Shown here in pieces: positions 41,766 through 50,419 of a DNA stretch of 64,000 nt. This DNA comes from an uncultured Alphaproteobacteria bacterium (lineage in GTDB: Bacteria > Pseudomonadota > Alphaproteobacteria > Methylaequorales > Methylaequoraceae), in NCBI GenBank assembly GCA_902595755.1, contig CACJRF010000004.1:1-64000 (forward strand), written 5' to 3'. Both the position numbers and the translations under genes were made by a program. Each line of letters starts with the position of its first letter. Within the stretch, counting starts at the first letter, position 1. The notes beneath the pieces were generated by a model. That model saw only the letters and a list, made by a program, of their open reading frames with translations, did no database searches and was not told the origin of the DNA.

Positions 41766-42704
41766 ATGAATGACATAATTATTTTAGAATACTTTACATC
41801 AAAATCTAATATTGCCTTAGAAAATAAAAAAATATTCTTAGAAGCAGTTGGTTTAATTGAAAATATTATCAAGAGTTTCTTATTAAATAAAAATGTGAAT
41901 AAAGTATTTTTTGTTCAAAATTCTAAGTTGGATATCTTAAGTCATAAAAGGTTATTTAAAATCTATACCAATAAAAATAATTCTGTTGTCTCTATTTTAA
42001 AAAATTTACCAAAAAAGAATGTGGTTTTTATAGCTCCTGAAATCATGAATATTTCATCAAATTTTCAAAAAAAAATTTCAAAATTTTTACCACTCAGACA
42101 CTCTGATATAAATATTAATGAAACCTTTTCCTCAAAAGAAAGAACTATTCAATTTTTAAAAAAAAATTGTATTAACCACATAGGCAAAGCGAAAAAGCAC
42201 AAAGGAAAGTTTGTTATAAAACCAATTTACGGTGCTGGTTCATTAGCAGTAAGAATCTCAAGAAAATATAGTTTTAGAAAGACTGAAATTATTCAAGATT
42301 ATATGACTGGTACAAAAGGTAGCTTCTCAATGTTATGTAACAATAAAAAGTTTGTTTTAATATCTTGCAATAAACAAATAGTAAAAATTTTTGATGATAA
42401 CATCATTCAAACAGGAATAATTATCGGAGGCCTTGAAAATGAAAGGTCGGAAATAAAATCTTTAGCTAAAAAAATTTGTAATGTAACCGAAGGATTTTTT
42501 GGTTTAATTGGTGTGGATATTATAAAACAAAATAGAAAGTGGCATGTGTTAGAAATTAATCCTAGATTTACAAGCTCTTATAATGGTATTTTAGAATGTT
42601 ATGGAAAAAGGACGATACATCAGATTACAAATCTTTACTTAACTAAAAATTTAATTTTAGATGAACCAAAGCTTTTAAAGACTAAAAGAATTATCTTTTC
42701 ATGA
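41766..42704 (+). CDS. ATP-grasp protein (orf17-like of H4MPT clusters)
   Basis: KFVIKPIYGAGSLAVRIS; VLEINPRFTSSYNGILECYG; start at MNDIIILEYF. Confidence 0.8.
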   Translation: MNDIIILEYFTSKSNIALENKKIFLEAVGLIENIIKSFLLNKNVNKVFFVQNSKLDILSHKRLFKIYTNKNNSVVSILKNLPKKNVVFIAPEIMNISSNFQKKISKFLPLRHSDININETFSSKERTIQFLKKNCINHIGKAKKHKGKFVIKPIYGAGSLAVRISRKYSFRKTEIIQDYMTGTKGSFSMLCNNKKFVLISCNKQIVKIFDDNIIQTGIIIGGLENERSEIKSLAKKICNVTEGFFGLIGVDIIKQNRKWHVLEINPRFTSSYNGILECYGKRTIHQITNLYLTKNLILDEPKLLKTKRIIFS

Positions 42705-43729
42705 AAAAAGAAAATACCAAATATATAGGGATTGATATTGGGGGAGCGCATATTAAATGTGTTGGAATAGATAAATTCAAAAACATTTCATATACCAAAT
42801 ATGAATCTTATCAGATCTGGAACGATAAAAAGGTTCTATTAGAAAAATTAAACCAAATTAATAAGGAGGTTAATAATAACAAATTAACTTATGGTATTAC
42901 CATGAGTGCAGAGCTATGTGATAATTTTCCAAATAGAAAGAGAGGAGTAAAATATATTATTGAAGCTTGTAATTCATTGAAGTCAAAAAAACTTTTTTAT
43001 TCAAATAAATCTTTACTTTTTAGTTCTAAGTCTAAAATAGAACACTTGATGTCTATGAATTGGCATGCGATCGGAAAATTGTGTGAAAATAAAGTTAAAG
43101 ATTCTATAATCATTGATTTTGGATCAACTACAACTGATTTTTTATGTATTAAAAACTTTAAACTGAGGAATAAAGGATTTAGTGATTTTGAAAGAATTAA
43201 TAATAATGAACTTATTTATAAGGGGTTAATAAGAACACCTCTATTTGGAATTAAAAAAAAAGTTAAGTTTAAAAAGAAATATTATAACTTAATCCCTGAG
43301 ATCTTTTCAGATATGGCGGATGTCTACAGGGTAATAAAACTTTTAAAAAAAGATATTGATGTTGATAAAACAGCAGATGCATCCAGTAAATCTATTAGAA
43401 GCTCTATGATTAGAATCGCCAGAAACTTTGGATTGGATTACAATAATTCTAAAAAAGAATTAATCCTCAAAATATGTAATGAACTTTATTATTCTCAACT
43501 GAACGAAATTAAGAATAATATAGATTTTTTAAGAAAAAAATACAAAATTTCCAGTAAATGTAAAATTGTCTTAAGTGGTATAGGACAAGAAGTTTTGATG
43601 AACTATTTAAATAGAAAATTTAATAATACAATTTTCTTATTTGAATTGTTAGGGTCAAAAAAATATAAGAAAGCTTCTTATCACGCACCTGCACTTTCAA
43701 TTGCATTACTTTTATTTGAAAAAAACTGA
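42701..43729 (+). CDS. H4MPT-linked C1 transfer pathway protein (hydantoinase A/oxoprolinase-like, TIGR03123-like)
   Basis: YIGIDIGGAHIKCVGID; GITMSAELCDNFPNRKRGVKYI; IIDFGSTTTDFLCI. Confidence 0.88.
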   Translation: MKKENTKYIGIDIGGAHIKCVGIDKFKNISYTKYESYQIWNDKKVLLEKLNQINKEVNNNKLTYGITMSAELCDNFPNRKRGVKYIIEACNSLKSKKLFYSNKSLLFSSKSKIEHLMSMNWHAIGKLCENKVKDSIIIDFGSTTTDFLCIKNFKLRNKGFSDFERINNNELIYKGLIRTPLFGIKKKVKFKKKYYNLIPEIFSDMADVYRVIKLLKKDIDVDKTADASSKSIRSSMIRIARNFGLDYNNSKKELILKICNELYYSQLNEIKNNIDFLRKKYKISSKCKIVLSGIGQEVLMNYLNRKFNNTIFLFELLGSKKYKKASYHAPALSIALLLFEKN

Positions 43730-44433
43730 TTTGATAAAAATATAAGTTTTTTTTCAGATAGAAATTTTCTATTTTGATCACTACAAATTGCTGAGCGAAA
43801 TCCAATAACATAGGGATTTAATAATTTTAGTTTAGTGATATGATTAGGTTGTAAACGCCCAGCAAGACCGACATTAATTTTTTTTACAGAACATTTATTC
43901 ATAAAATCTTTAATTTTAAAAAGATTATAAATTGAAGTTAAATTTTGATTATTTTTTTTGTAAGTATCAAGTATTAAAAATCTGATATTATTTTGATAAA
44001 AGATTTCTAGATTTTCCTCAACAATTTTAAAAGTACTTTTTTTGTCGACAAAAACAACTAAAACTAAGTTAGTTCTGAATGTAAGTTTTCCTATTCTATT
44101 AATTAAATCTTTAAGTTCTAAAACGTTCTTGGTGTTAATACCGAATTTGATGTAGTCTAATCCTAAATAATCAAATTGTTTAAGTTTCTTAATTATACCC
44201 TCAACCGAAAATATATCTCCAATTGTAGCTGAAACTTTAACCCTTTGTTTAGAACGTTTAATTACCTCTAATATGTTTTTTTCTTCCCAAGCCCCGATTG
44301 AACCTTTTTCTGGATCTTTTAAATCACATATATCAAAATATTTAAAATTCTTATCTGATATTTCCTTAATATCCCTAAAACTAATTAAAAGTTGGGGGCT
44401 ATTTTCTTTCTTTGTTTTCAAAATAATCCTCAA
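43681..44433 (-). CDS. mfnB: (5-formylfuran-3-yl)methyl phosphate synthase (DUF556)
   Basis: LLISFRDIKEISDKNFKYFDICDLKDPEKGSIGAWEE; DYIKFGI; VGLAGRLQPNHITKLKLLNPYVIGFRSAIC. Confidence 0.9.
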   Translation of the reverse strand: MRIILKTKKENSPQLLISFRDIKEISDKNFKYFDICDLKDPEKGSIGAWEEKNILEVIKRSKQRVKVSATIGDIFSVEGIIKKLKQFDYLGLDYIKFGINTKNVLELKDLINRIGKLTFRTNLVLVVFVDKKSTFKIVEENLEIFYQNNIRFLILDTYKKNNQNLTSIYNLFKIKDFMNKCSVKKINVGLAGRLQPNHITKLKLLNPYVIGFRSAICSDQNRKFLSEKKLIFLSNQFFSNKSNAIESAGA

Positions 44434-44965
44434 TAAACTTGTTAAGTTTTTTCCAACTTCTTAATTCTTTATAACTGCCGGTTTTTTTTACAGATATATT
44501 TAAATAATCTAATTCATTTCTAATCTTTTTTTCATCAAGAATTTTAAGTCTTGATGCTAAAATACATGCTTCAAGTATTGAAGCTTTTGCTCTATTAAAC
44601 CCTAAAAATTTTTTATGATTGTACTCTCCCACAATCTCACATTTAAAAGTTGGTCTAATTTTATCATTTTTTATTGAGACTACTCTTACTTCTTCATGTG
44701 AAAGACAATCTTGTAGGTAAAATCCATCAATATTGAAAGATTTAAGCTTTTTAAATTTTTTTTCTCCAACCAAGCAATCGACAAAGTATCTTACATCATC
44801 AGTATAATTTATGACTGCACACTTGTTCAGATTAAGGTTTTCGAGAGTCCTTGATGGGATATAGGGAGATATATAAATAAAGTTATTATTTTTTTTTATT
44901 CCAAATGGTGCAAAATTTACCTTTCCCTTGGAATTAACTGTCGAAATTATAGTCTCAATTATCAT
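44399..44965 (-). CDS. DUF447 family protein (orf21-like)
   Basis: NSKGKVNFAPFGIKKN; LNKCAVINYTDDVRYFVDCLVG; NRAKASILEACILASRL. Confidence 0.82.
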   Translation of the reverse strand: MIIETIISTVNSKGKVNFAPFGIKKNNNFIYISPYIPSRTLENLNLNKCAVINYTDDVRYFVDCLVGEKKFKKLKSFNIDGFYLQDCLSHEEVRVVSIKNDKIRPTFKCEIVGEYNHKKFLGFNRAKASILEACILASRLKILDEKKIRNELDYLNISVKKTGSYKELRSWKKLNKFIEDYFENKERK

Positions 44966-46341
44966 TTTTTTTGTGTTGATTTAAGTTTTGGACGAACATT
45001 AAAATTTTTAACTTGTGTATAAGCTATTCCCCACTCTAATTCGTTATCTTGATCATAATTTTTACCTAGTTGATAAGCTATCTGTGCTCTTGCTAACTCT
45101 ACACCAAGATAAAAAGAGTGACTTGCATCGTTTTCTACTTTTAAAGAAGTATAAAAATCGAATGGATCAGTTCCTTCAATTTTAGTATCAGAATTTAAAA
45201 CATTAATTCCTTTATCAGAAAGAAAAATTCTAAAGTTTTTATCTTTTATTAAATTTTTAATCTCATTAATCTCTTTTTTAGATTTCCTCGTTGGCTTTCT
45301 GTTAGAAGTTGTCATCAAACCCTCATTAATTCTAAATGGTAATCTCTTATTAATTTTTGAAAAGTACATTATCTTTCTTGCCATATCTGTTTCCCTAATG
45401 GAGTTCCTACAATGACCACTTACCTGAACAACTAAAACTGCATTTATTGATAATTCCGACACAAGTCCCATTAGTATTGCATTGACACCTGATGAATCAC
45501 TATCAGTTAATTCAGTTAAGTTTCCAGTTCCCATAAACATTTTAATCATAGGAAATTTTTTTCTTAAGTTTACATACCTGGTCAATGACTCAGAAAAACC
45601 ATAGTGAATTGGATCTAAAATAGGATCAGCGTAAAAATCTTTTTTATTTCTTATAAAAATTTTAATAATTCTCTCTAAGGATTTTAAATCACCTTGGGTA
45701 GAGGGTATCAAAATAGGTACTGATAATTTTATATTATTCATTATGTGCATGTTTTTTTCATTAATACTCAAAATATAATCTGCACCGGCCCGAGCACCTC
45801 TTACTAATTCTTGTTCATTGGCTGAATCAATAGATACCTTAATATTTAATTTTTTAAGCGCCTTAATAACCTCCTCTAGATGCTCAAATTTCGTATCAGG
45901 CATACATCCTAAATCAATTACGTTTGCACCTTGACTTATATAATCTTTTGCAATCTTTAAAATTTTTCTTGGTGGAAGTAATGCAGCATCGACAATTTCG
46001 GCAAAGATATCGCATTCATACTCAGTTAATTCTTTTTCAGCAGATTTTATACCAAAATAATCAGGTAGATCTGTGAGATCATCTGGTCCTCTTTCAACCG
46101 GGATATCAAAGTATTTACTGAGTTTTTTTAAATTTCCTCTAAACTTTCCGGGTACTATTATTTTGTCAATATCTTTTGGTTTATTTAACCTTCTCATTAT
46201 TATATTTTCTGACATCAAAGCGGCAACGTTAACACCAATTTGATTAATTTTAAAACCAAAATCAGGTTTCATAGATCTTAGTATTCTTTTGAGTTGTCTC
46301 TCAGCTAATTTGCCTGTTATGAAGAGAATTTTTTCAGCCAT
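44962..46341 (-). CDS. Dihydropteroate synthase-related protein of H4MPT biosynthesis
   Basis: ILFITGKLAERQLKRIL; ISQGANVIDLGCMPDTKFEHLEEVI; FYADPILDPIHYGFSESLTRYVNLR; GTGNLTELTDSDSSGVNAI. Confidence 0.88.
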   Translation of the reverse strand: MAEKILFITGKLAERQLKRILRSMKPDFGFKINQIGVNVAALMSENIIMRRLNKPKDIDKIIVPGKFRGNLKKLSKYFDIPVERGPDDLTDLPDYFGIKSAEKELTEYECDIFAEIVDAALLPPRKILKIAKDYISQGANVIDLGCMPDTKFEHLEEVIKALKKLNIKVSIDSANEQELVRGARAGADYILSINEKNMHIMNNIKLSVPILIPSTQGDLKSLERIIKIFIRNKKDFYADPILDPIHYGFSESLTRYVNLRKKFPMIKMFMGTGNLTELTDSDSSGVNAILMGLVSELSINAVLVVQVSGHCRNSIRETDMARKIMYFSKINKRLPFRINEGLMTTSNRKPTRKSKKEINEIKNLIKDKNFRIFLSDKGINVLNSDTKIEGTDPFDFYTSLKVENDASHSFYLGVELARAQIAYQLGKNYDQDNELEWGIAYTQVKNFNVRPKLKSTQKK

Positions 46342-46871
46342 TTCTCTCTCTTTGATACTTCTTTCTTCAACTCGTTAAAACTCATTACAACTGTTGTTCT
46401 TTCAAATTTTTTTAGATTCTTAACATTTTGCAAGTCAATTTTTCTAGGAAAAACTTTTACGAATCCCTTAGGAGACAGAGTTTCAAGTTCCGGGGCAGTA
46501 TCACAAGGAAAATAAATACATTCCACTCTACATTTTCCTGATTGTGCAAAAATATTTGTGGCAAGTGTATCTGAAATACCATAAACACACTTTGCCACTG
46601 TATTGCTTGATGTTGGTGCCATAACTAAAGTATGATAATAGTTTTTGTAAAATCTACCAACGGTCACAGAGCTTGAAGAACTATCTTTATAAATTTTAAC
46701 ATGTGTCGACAGCTTTCCCCTTTTTTTATACATCGATAGAACTTCGTCAGCAGCTTTGGATACAAATAGGTCAAGATTTTCCAAAGAATTTATCAGGTCT
46801 ATACTTTCATTAAAAAAGTGACCAGAACCAGTTAAAACCCAAGCCCATCTTTTATTGTTCAAATCATTCAT
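46317..46871 (-). CDS. Flavoprotein (AfpA / dihydromethanopterin reductase-like)
   Basis: WAWVLTGSGHFFNESIDLI; LVMAPTSSNTVAKCVYGISDTLATNIFAQSGK; CDTAPELETLSPKG. Confidence 0.85.
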   Translation of the reverse strand: MNDLNNKRWAWVLTGSGHFFNESIDLINSLENLDLFVSKAADEVLSMYKKRGKLSTHVKIYKDSSSSSVTVGRFYKNYYHTLVMAPTSSNTVAKCVYGISDTLATNIFAQSGKCRVECIYFPCDTAPELETLSPKGFVKVFPRKIDLQNVKNLKKFERTTVVMSFNELKKEVSKREKWLKKFSS

Positions 46872-47470
46872 AATTTTATATCACCTAAATCTTTGATGCA
46901 TGATTCCCAATTGTTATTTTTTTCTAAAATTTTAAGTATATCAAGTCCAGTAATTTTTATTTCCCCTTTGAAAGATTTAAGATAAGTAGAAGTATTTTTA
47001 TCTATTATATTTTTTTTTTGTAAATCTACTAATTTATTTACTTTCTTAAATTTTTTTAATGATTTTATAAAAACTAGTCCGTCTGCTTTTACCTTATTAC
47101 TCAACCATGCAGCTACTGAATCGGAGGTGGAATTCCAGTTTTTTTTAAACGATTTTTCGTTACTTAGAATCACTGAAGGTAACCATACATTTAATGAATT
47201 TTCTTTAAAATGTTTATTAGTTGTTAAGTAGAGTTTTTTGTTAATATCTTCTAAGTAACTACAAAATATTTCTGTTGACTTTAAAGCCAAAGTATTTGCA
47301 AGCTTTTCAGACATCTTGGTTTTTTTAAAAGCATACCTAACGGAATCTGCAAAACACCCTCCCCCTGCAACAATTACTATCTTTGCTTTTTTTTTTTTTT
47401 CTAGTCTTTTTATGAGGGTAATTAAATTTGGGTTAGTAATCCAACTACCTCCTATCTTTAAGACCCACAT
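46868..47470 (-). CDS. Amino acid kinase-family protein of the H4MPT/methanofuran cluster (MfnE-like)
   Basis: MWVLKIGGSWITNP; IVIVAGGGCFADSVRYAFKKTKMSEKLANTLALKSTEIF; SDSVAAWLSNKVKADGLVFIKSLK. Confidence 0.8.
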   Translation of the reverse strand: MWVLKIGGSWITNPNLITLIKRLEKKKKAKIVIVAGGGCFADSVRYAFKKTKMSEKLANTLALKSTEIFCSYLEDINKKLYLTTNKHFKENSLNVWLPSVILSNEKSFKKNWNSTSDSVAAWLSNKVKADGLVFIKSLKKFKKVNKLVDLQKKNIIDKNTSTYLKSFKGEIKITGLDILKILEKNNNWESCIKDLGDIKL

Positions 47471-47479
47471 GAAATCTGT

Positions 47480-47968
47480 TTATTTATTTTTGAGTTTTTT
47501 AATATTTTGAGAATTAATACTTTTAATAAAATTTTTTCTTGTTTTGATAATCTCTAGACCAACACTTTGTGCTTCTTCAAAAACATCAAGCTTTTCAATT
47601 TTTAACCAAACTTTTGATGCCCTACTATCAGAAAAAATATTTAAAAGAATTTCATATGATAATGTTTCAACCAAATCAATATGCCCCTTATTGATAATAA
47701 GTTTAATGTTATTAATTACATTTTCATAAGATAGAAAGTTTTCTATCTTCTGATCGACTAAAGAGATATTATCAACTACTTCAATAGATAAAGAAATCGA
47801 AACTCTTTGTTTTTTAATTTTCTCATGTTCATGAATGCCTATTGACGCATCAATTATTAAATTTTTTATTATTACATTATATTTCTGATCAACAGTATTG
47901 TTATCAAAGTGCTCAGGCACCCAAGATCCAGTGGAAATTACTGATATATTTTTATATTTTTTTACCAT
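47480..47968 (-). CDS. folB: Dihydroneopterin aldolase-like protein
   Basis: NVIIKNLIIDASIGIHEHEKIKKQRVSISLSIEV; DLVETLSYEI; KVWLKIEKLDVF. Confidence 0.83.
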   Translation of the reverse strand: MVKKYKNISVISTGSWVPEHFDNNTVDQKYNVIIKNLIIDASIGIHEHEKIKKQRVSISLSIEVVDNISLVDQKIENFLSYENVINNIKLIINKGHIDLVETLSYEILLNIFSDSRASKVWLKIEKLDVFEEAQSVGLEIIKTRKNFIKSINSQNIKKLKNK

Positions 47969-48021
47969 AAAATAATTTCATTATTGAAAAATTGTATATA
48001 ATAGATAATTAATATATACCA

Positions 48022-48849
48022 ATGATTAAATTAAAAAAAATGAATTTTTTAAAGTTTATACAATTTCTCTCAATTTGTGTGATATTTATTGGCCTGGCAG
48101 CTCCTGTTAACTCCGATGATCCAGATGAAGATTTTTCTAAAGCTATTGATGCTGAAGAAAAAAGAATTAAATGGGGAACTGAAGAGTTCAAAAAAGAACT
48201 TATTAAGGAAATGTCTTCGGCTAATATTGCATTATTTATTAATGAACATCTCGGGACAATCAATGAACCATCAAGGCTTTATTATAAATTTGAAAAAAAG
48301 TCTACACGAGAAGATAACTTTGTTGGAAACGTTGTTCTTAACATTGTAAAGGTTGATGCCGACAATACTAAACATATAACATTTAGGTACTTAAAAGGTA
48401 GAAATAAAGTGAGGTTTCCACCCCAAATTGGAGCAAAAGGTAATCCAGTTTTTATGCTTTTTTTTGAAAGGGACTGTAGAGATATGCAAAGACTAACAGG
48501 TGGTAATGCACTTTTCTTTAGAAGTAGAATAAGACATACCATTGCAGCCACTCAAATTGAAGAAACAGAAATTGAATTTAATAATCAAAAACTTCCCGCG
48601 TATCAAATTTCTTTTGAACCTTTTACAAAAACAAAACTGAAAAATAGAGTATCTAGATACAAAACTAAAAAATTCAATTTAATAATGTCTGACGAGATCC
48701 CTGGTAAAATTTTTAAAATAGAAACTTTTATTAAAGATCGTGAAAATCCTGATGATATGGTAAAAGAAGTTCTAGAGTTTCAAGGTATAAGAACTAATAA
48801 AGAACTTCGTGAAAAATATAAAAAAAGAAAGGAAGATAATCAACTATGA
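48022..48849 (+). CDS. Exported protein of unknown function near xoxF
   Basis: N-terminal hydrophobic signal (FLKFIQFLSICVIFIGLAAPVNS); no family assigned with confidence. Confidence 0.65.
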   Translation: MIKLKKMNFLKFIQFLSICVIFIGLAAPVNSDDPDEDFSKAIDAEEKRIKWGTEEFKKELIKEMSSANIALFINEHLGTINEPSRLYYKFEKKSTREDNFVGNVVLNIVKVDADNTKHITFRYLKGRNKVRFPPQIGAKGNPVFMLFFERDCRDMQRLTGGNALFFRSRIRHTIAATQIEETEIEFNNQKLPAYQISFEPFTKTKLKNRVSRYKTKKFNLIMSDEIPGKIFKIETFIKDRENPDDMVKEVLEFQGIRTNKELREKYKKRKEDNQL

Positions 48850-49181
48850 GAATATTTTTAATTTTTTTGCTATCAACAATCTCACTCACTGGTATGAAAA
48901 CTAGTTCTAGTGACTTTCCGACATTAGCAAGGTCAGAGTTTGTATTTGCGTGTATGAGTTCAAATGCTTCTAATAGAGACTTTATGGCAAAATGTTCGTG
49001 TGCTATCGATGAAATTGCTAAAAGAATGACTTACAAAGAGTATGCTCAGGCTGAGGCTATTGCTAGATTACAATACGGTGCAAGTCCAAGGGAAGAAGCA
49101 TATAAAAGCGTTGGTTTGTCAAAAGAGCGTATGGATAAATTATACAGTGCACAAGCTGCATCTGAATTAGAATGTTTCTAA
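48846..49181 (+). CDS. Small exported Cys-containing protein of unknown function
   Basis: Signal peptide; FVFACMSSNASNRDFMAKCSCAIDEIAKRMTYKEYAQAEAIARLQ...ELECF; overlaps preceding ORF by 4 nt. Confidence 0.65.
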   Translation: MRIFLIFLLSTISLTGMKTSSSDFPTLARSEFVFACMSSNASNRDFMAKCSCAIDEIAKRMTYKEYAQAEAIARLQYGASPREEAYKSVGLSKERMDKLYSAQAASELECF

Positions 49182-49996
49182 TTTTGAGTTAGAGTTTCAG
49201 ATAAAGGGAATTGCTTTTTAAACTTCTTACCTTCACTATCCTCAACATAAACATCTAGAGGTCCACCGCTATTTGTGTAATTAAAAATAAACGATGGATC
49301 TTCTGACAGAGAAATGTCAGGTATCGCTTCAAATATTATTTGGTTGTCTTGCTCCACTTTTAAATAATTAACAAAATGAGCTGGTATTTCAGCTCTAGTT
49401 AACTGATTGAACTGGAGTCCAGAAAAATTTGGATGACTGACGACAAACTGAGCAACATTCAATTCGTTTTTGTTATTTGTTTTAATGAACTTCATTTTCA
49501 TTTTTCCAAGTCTAGCCATAATTGCGTCCATGTCACCTAGGCTTGGTGCAGAACAACCACCAGCAGCTTTTACGAAATTTGCAACCATGAATTTATTATT
49601 TTTATTTGTTTCAGCTATTGCTCTTACATATGTGTATTTATCAATTCTAACTCTTGTGGTTAAGCTTGCATTTCCTGACTTTCTTGTGAATTTAAACTTT
49701 GAAACCAAAGGAGAGGGATTTTCGTCAACTATTAATGTTAAATCCCTTATATATTCTTCACTATCTTGATCCATTTTAAATGATATTGTGATTGGAACAA
49801 TTGCTGCGTCAAGTGCCCTATATGGGCTTGTCATTTCCATAATTTTGGAGCCGTCATTAATTATATCATTGTCATAAAGTAGTTCTTTTAGGTTTTCATT
49901 CCAAGTAACAGGCACAGGAGCTTTATCTTTAGAATGAACCGAACCGAAGAGTCCACATATAAGTAATATACTGAAAATTCTTAAAAACGTGCTCAT
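49178..49996 (-). CDS. Quinoprotein dehydrogenase-associated SoxYZ-like carrier protein
   Basis: SoxY-like FVKAAGGCSAPS; SoxZ-like NQLTRAEIPAHFVNYLKVEQDNQIIFEAIPDISLSEDPSFIFNY; next to xoxF. Confidence 0.85.
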   Translation of the reverse strand: MSTFLRIFSILLICGLFGSVHSKDKAPVPVTWNENLKELLYDNDIINDGSKIMEMTSPYRALDAAIVPITISFKMDQDSEEYIRDLTLIVDENPSPLVSKFKFTRKSGNASLTTRVRIDKYTYVRAIAETNKNNKFMVANFVKAAGGCSAPSLGDMDAIMARLGKMKMKFIKTNNKNELNVAQFVVSHPNFSGLQFNQLTRAEIPAHFVNYLKVEQDNQIIFEAIPDISLSEDPSFIFNYTNSGGPLDVYVEDSEGKKFKKQFPLSETLTQN

Positions 49997-50110
49997 GGAT
50001 TAAAATATATCAATTTTTAAAATTTTTTCTAGCTTAATATTTTTATAGAAAAAAATTTAAAATTTTTTATCATTGTAAGTTATTGATTTAACTTGCTTTT
50101 TTTTAAACCT

Positions 50111-50134
50111 GAACAAATTCAAGTGTTTTTGTTC
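50111..50134. promoter_or_regulatory. Inverted repeat in xoxF/SoxYZ-like divergent region, candidate operator
   Basis: GAACAAA-N10-TTTGTTC. Confidence 0.4.
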
Positions 50135-50277
50135 ATCTAGAATTCATCTTTGATTTTTTTTTTTCACTTATCCACAACTTTTTTTTGACTGATTATATCA
50201 TATAAATAATTGATTTTATTATATAATTCAAATTTTCCGATTTTAGTGAATTTCTATTCATGTTATATTCATATTTT

Positions 50278-50307
50278 TTGCTTGAATAACAGTCATTCAT
50301 TTATAAT
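50278..50307 (+). promoter_or_regulatory. Candidate sigma70-type promoter of xoxF
   Basis: TTGCTT (50278-50283), 18-nt spacer, TATAAT (50302-50307). Confidence 0.45.
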
Positions 50308-50370
50308 ATAACTATGGGAGGAAATCAAAAAAATAACATCCAGTTAAAATTTTGGTTTTCACATTAAACC

Positions 50371-50386
50371 GAGCTTGAAAAAGCTC
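50371..50386 (+). promoter_or_regulatory. 5'UTR hairpin with GAAA tetraloop upstream of xoxF
   Basis: GAGCTT-GAAA-AAGCTC, perfect 6-bp stem, 33 nt upstream of the ATG. Confidence 0.5.
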
Positions 50387-50419
50387 ATAATACTAACCGT
50401 AAAATAGGAGAAATACTTT

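Noticed and set aside
48009-48263. 84-aa minus-strand ORF opposite the exported protein at 48022
   Set aside because: The plus-strand ORF has a signal peptide and is coupled to the next gene; the minus ORF has no recognisable features.
50168-50176. Chromosomal origin near xoxF suggested by the DnaA box and AT-rich DNA
   Set aside because: Only one good box was seen and no origin-associated genes (dnaA, dnaN, hemE, gidA, parAB) are nearby; kept only as a low-interest regulatory note.
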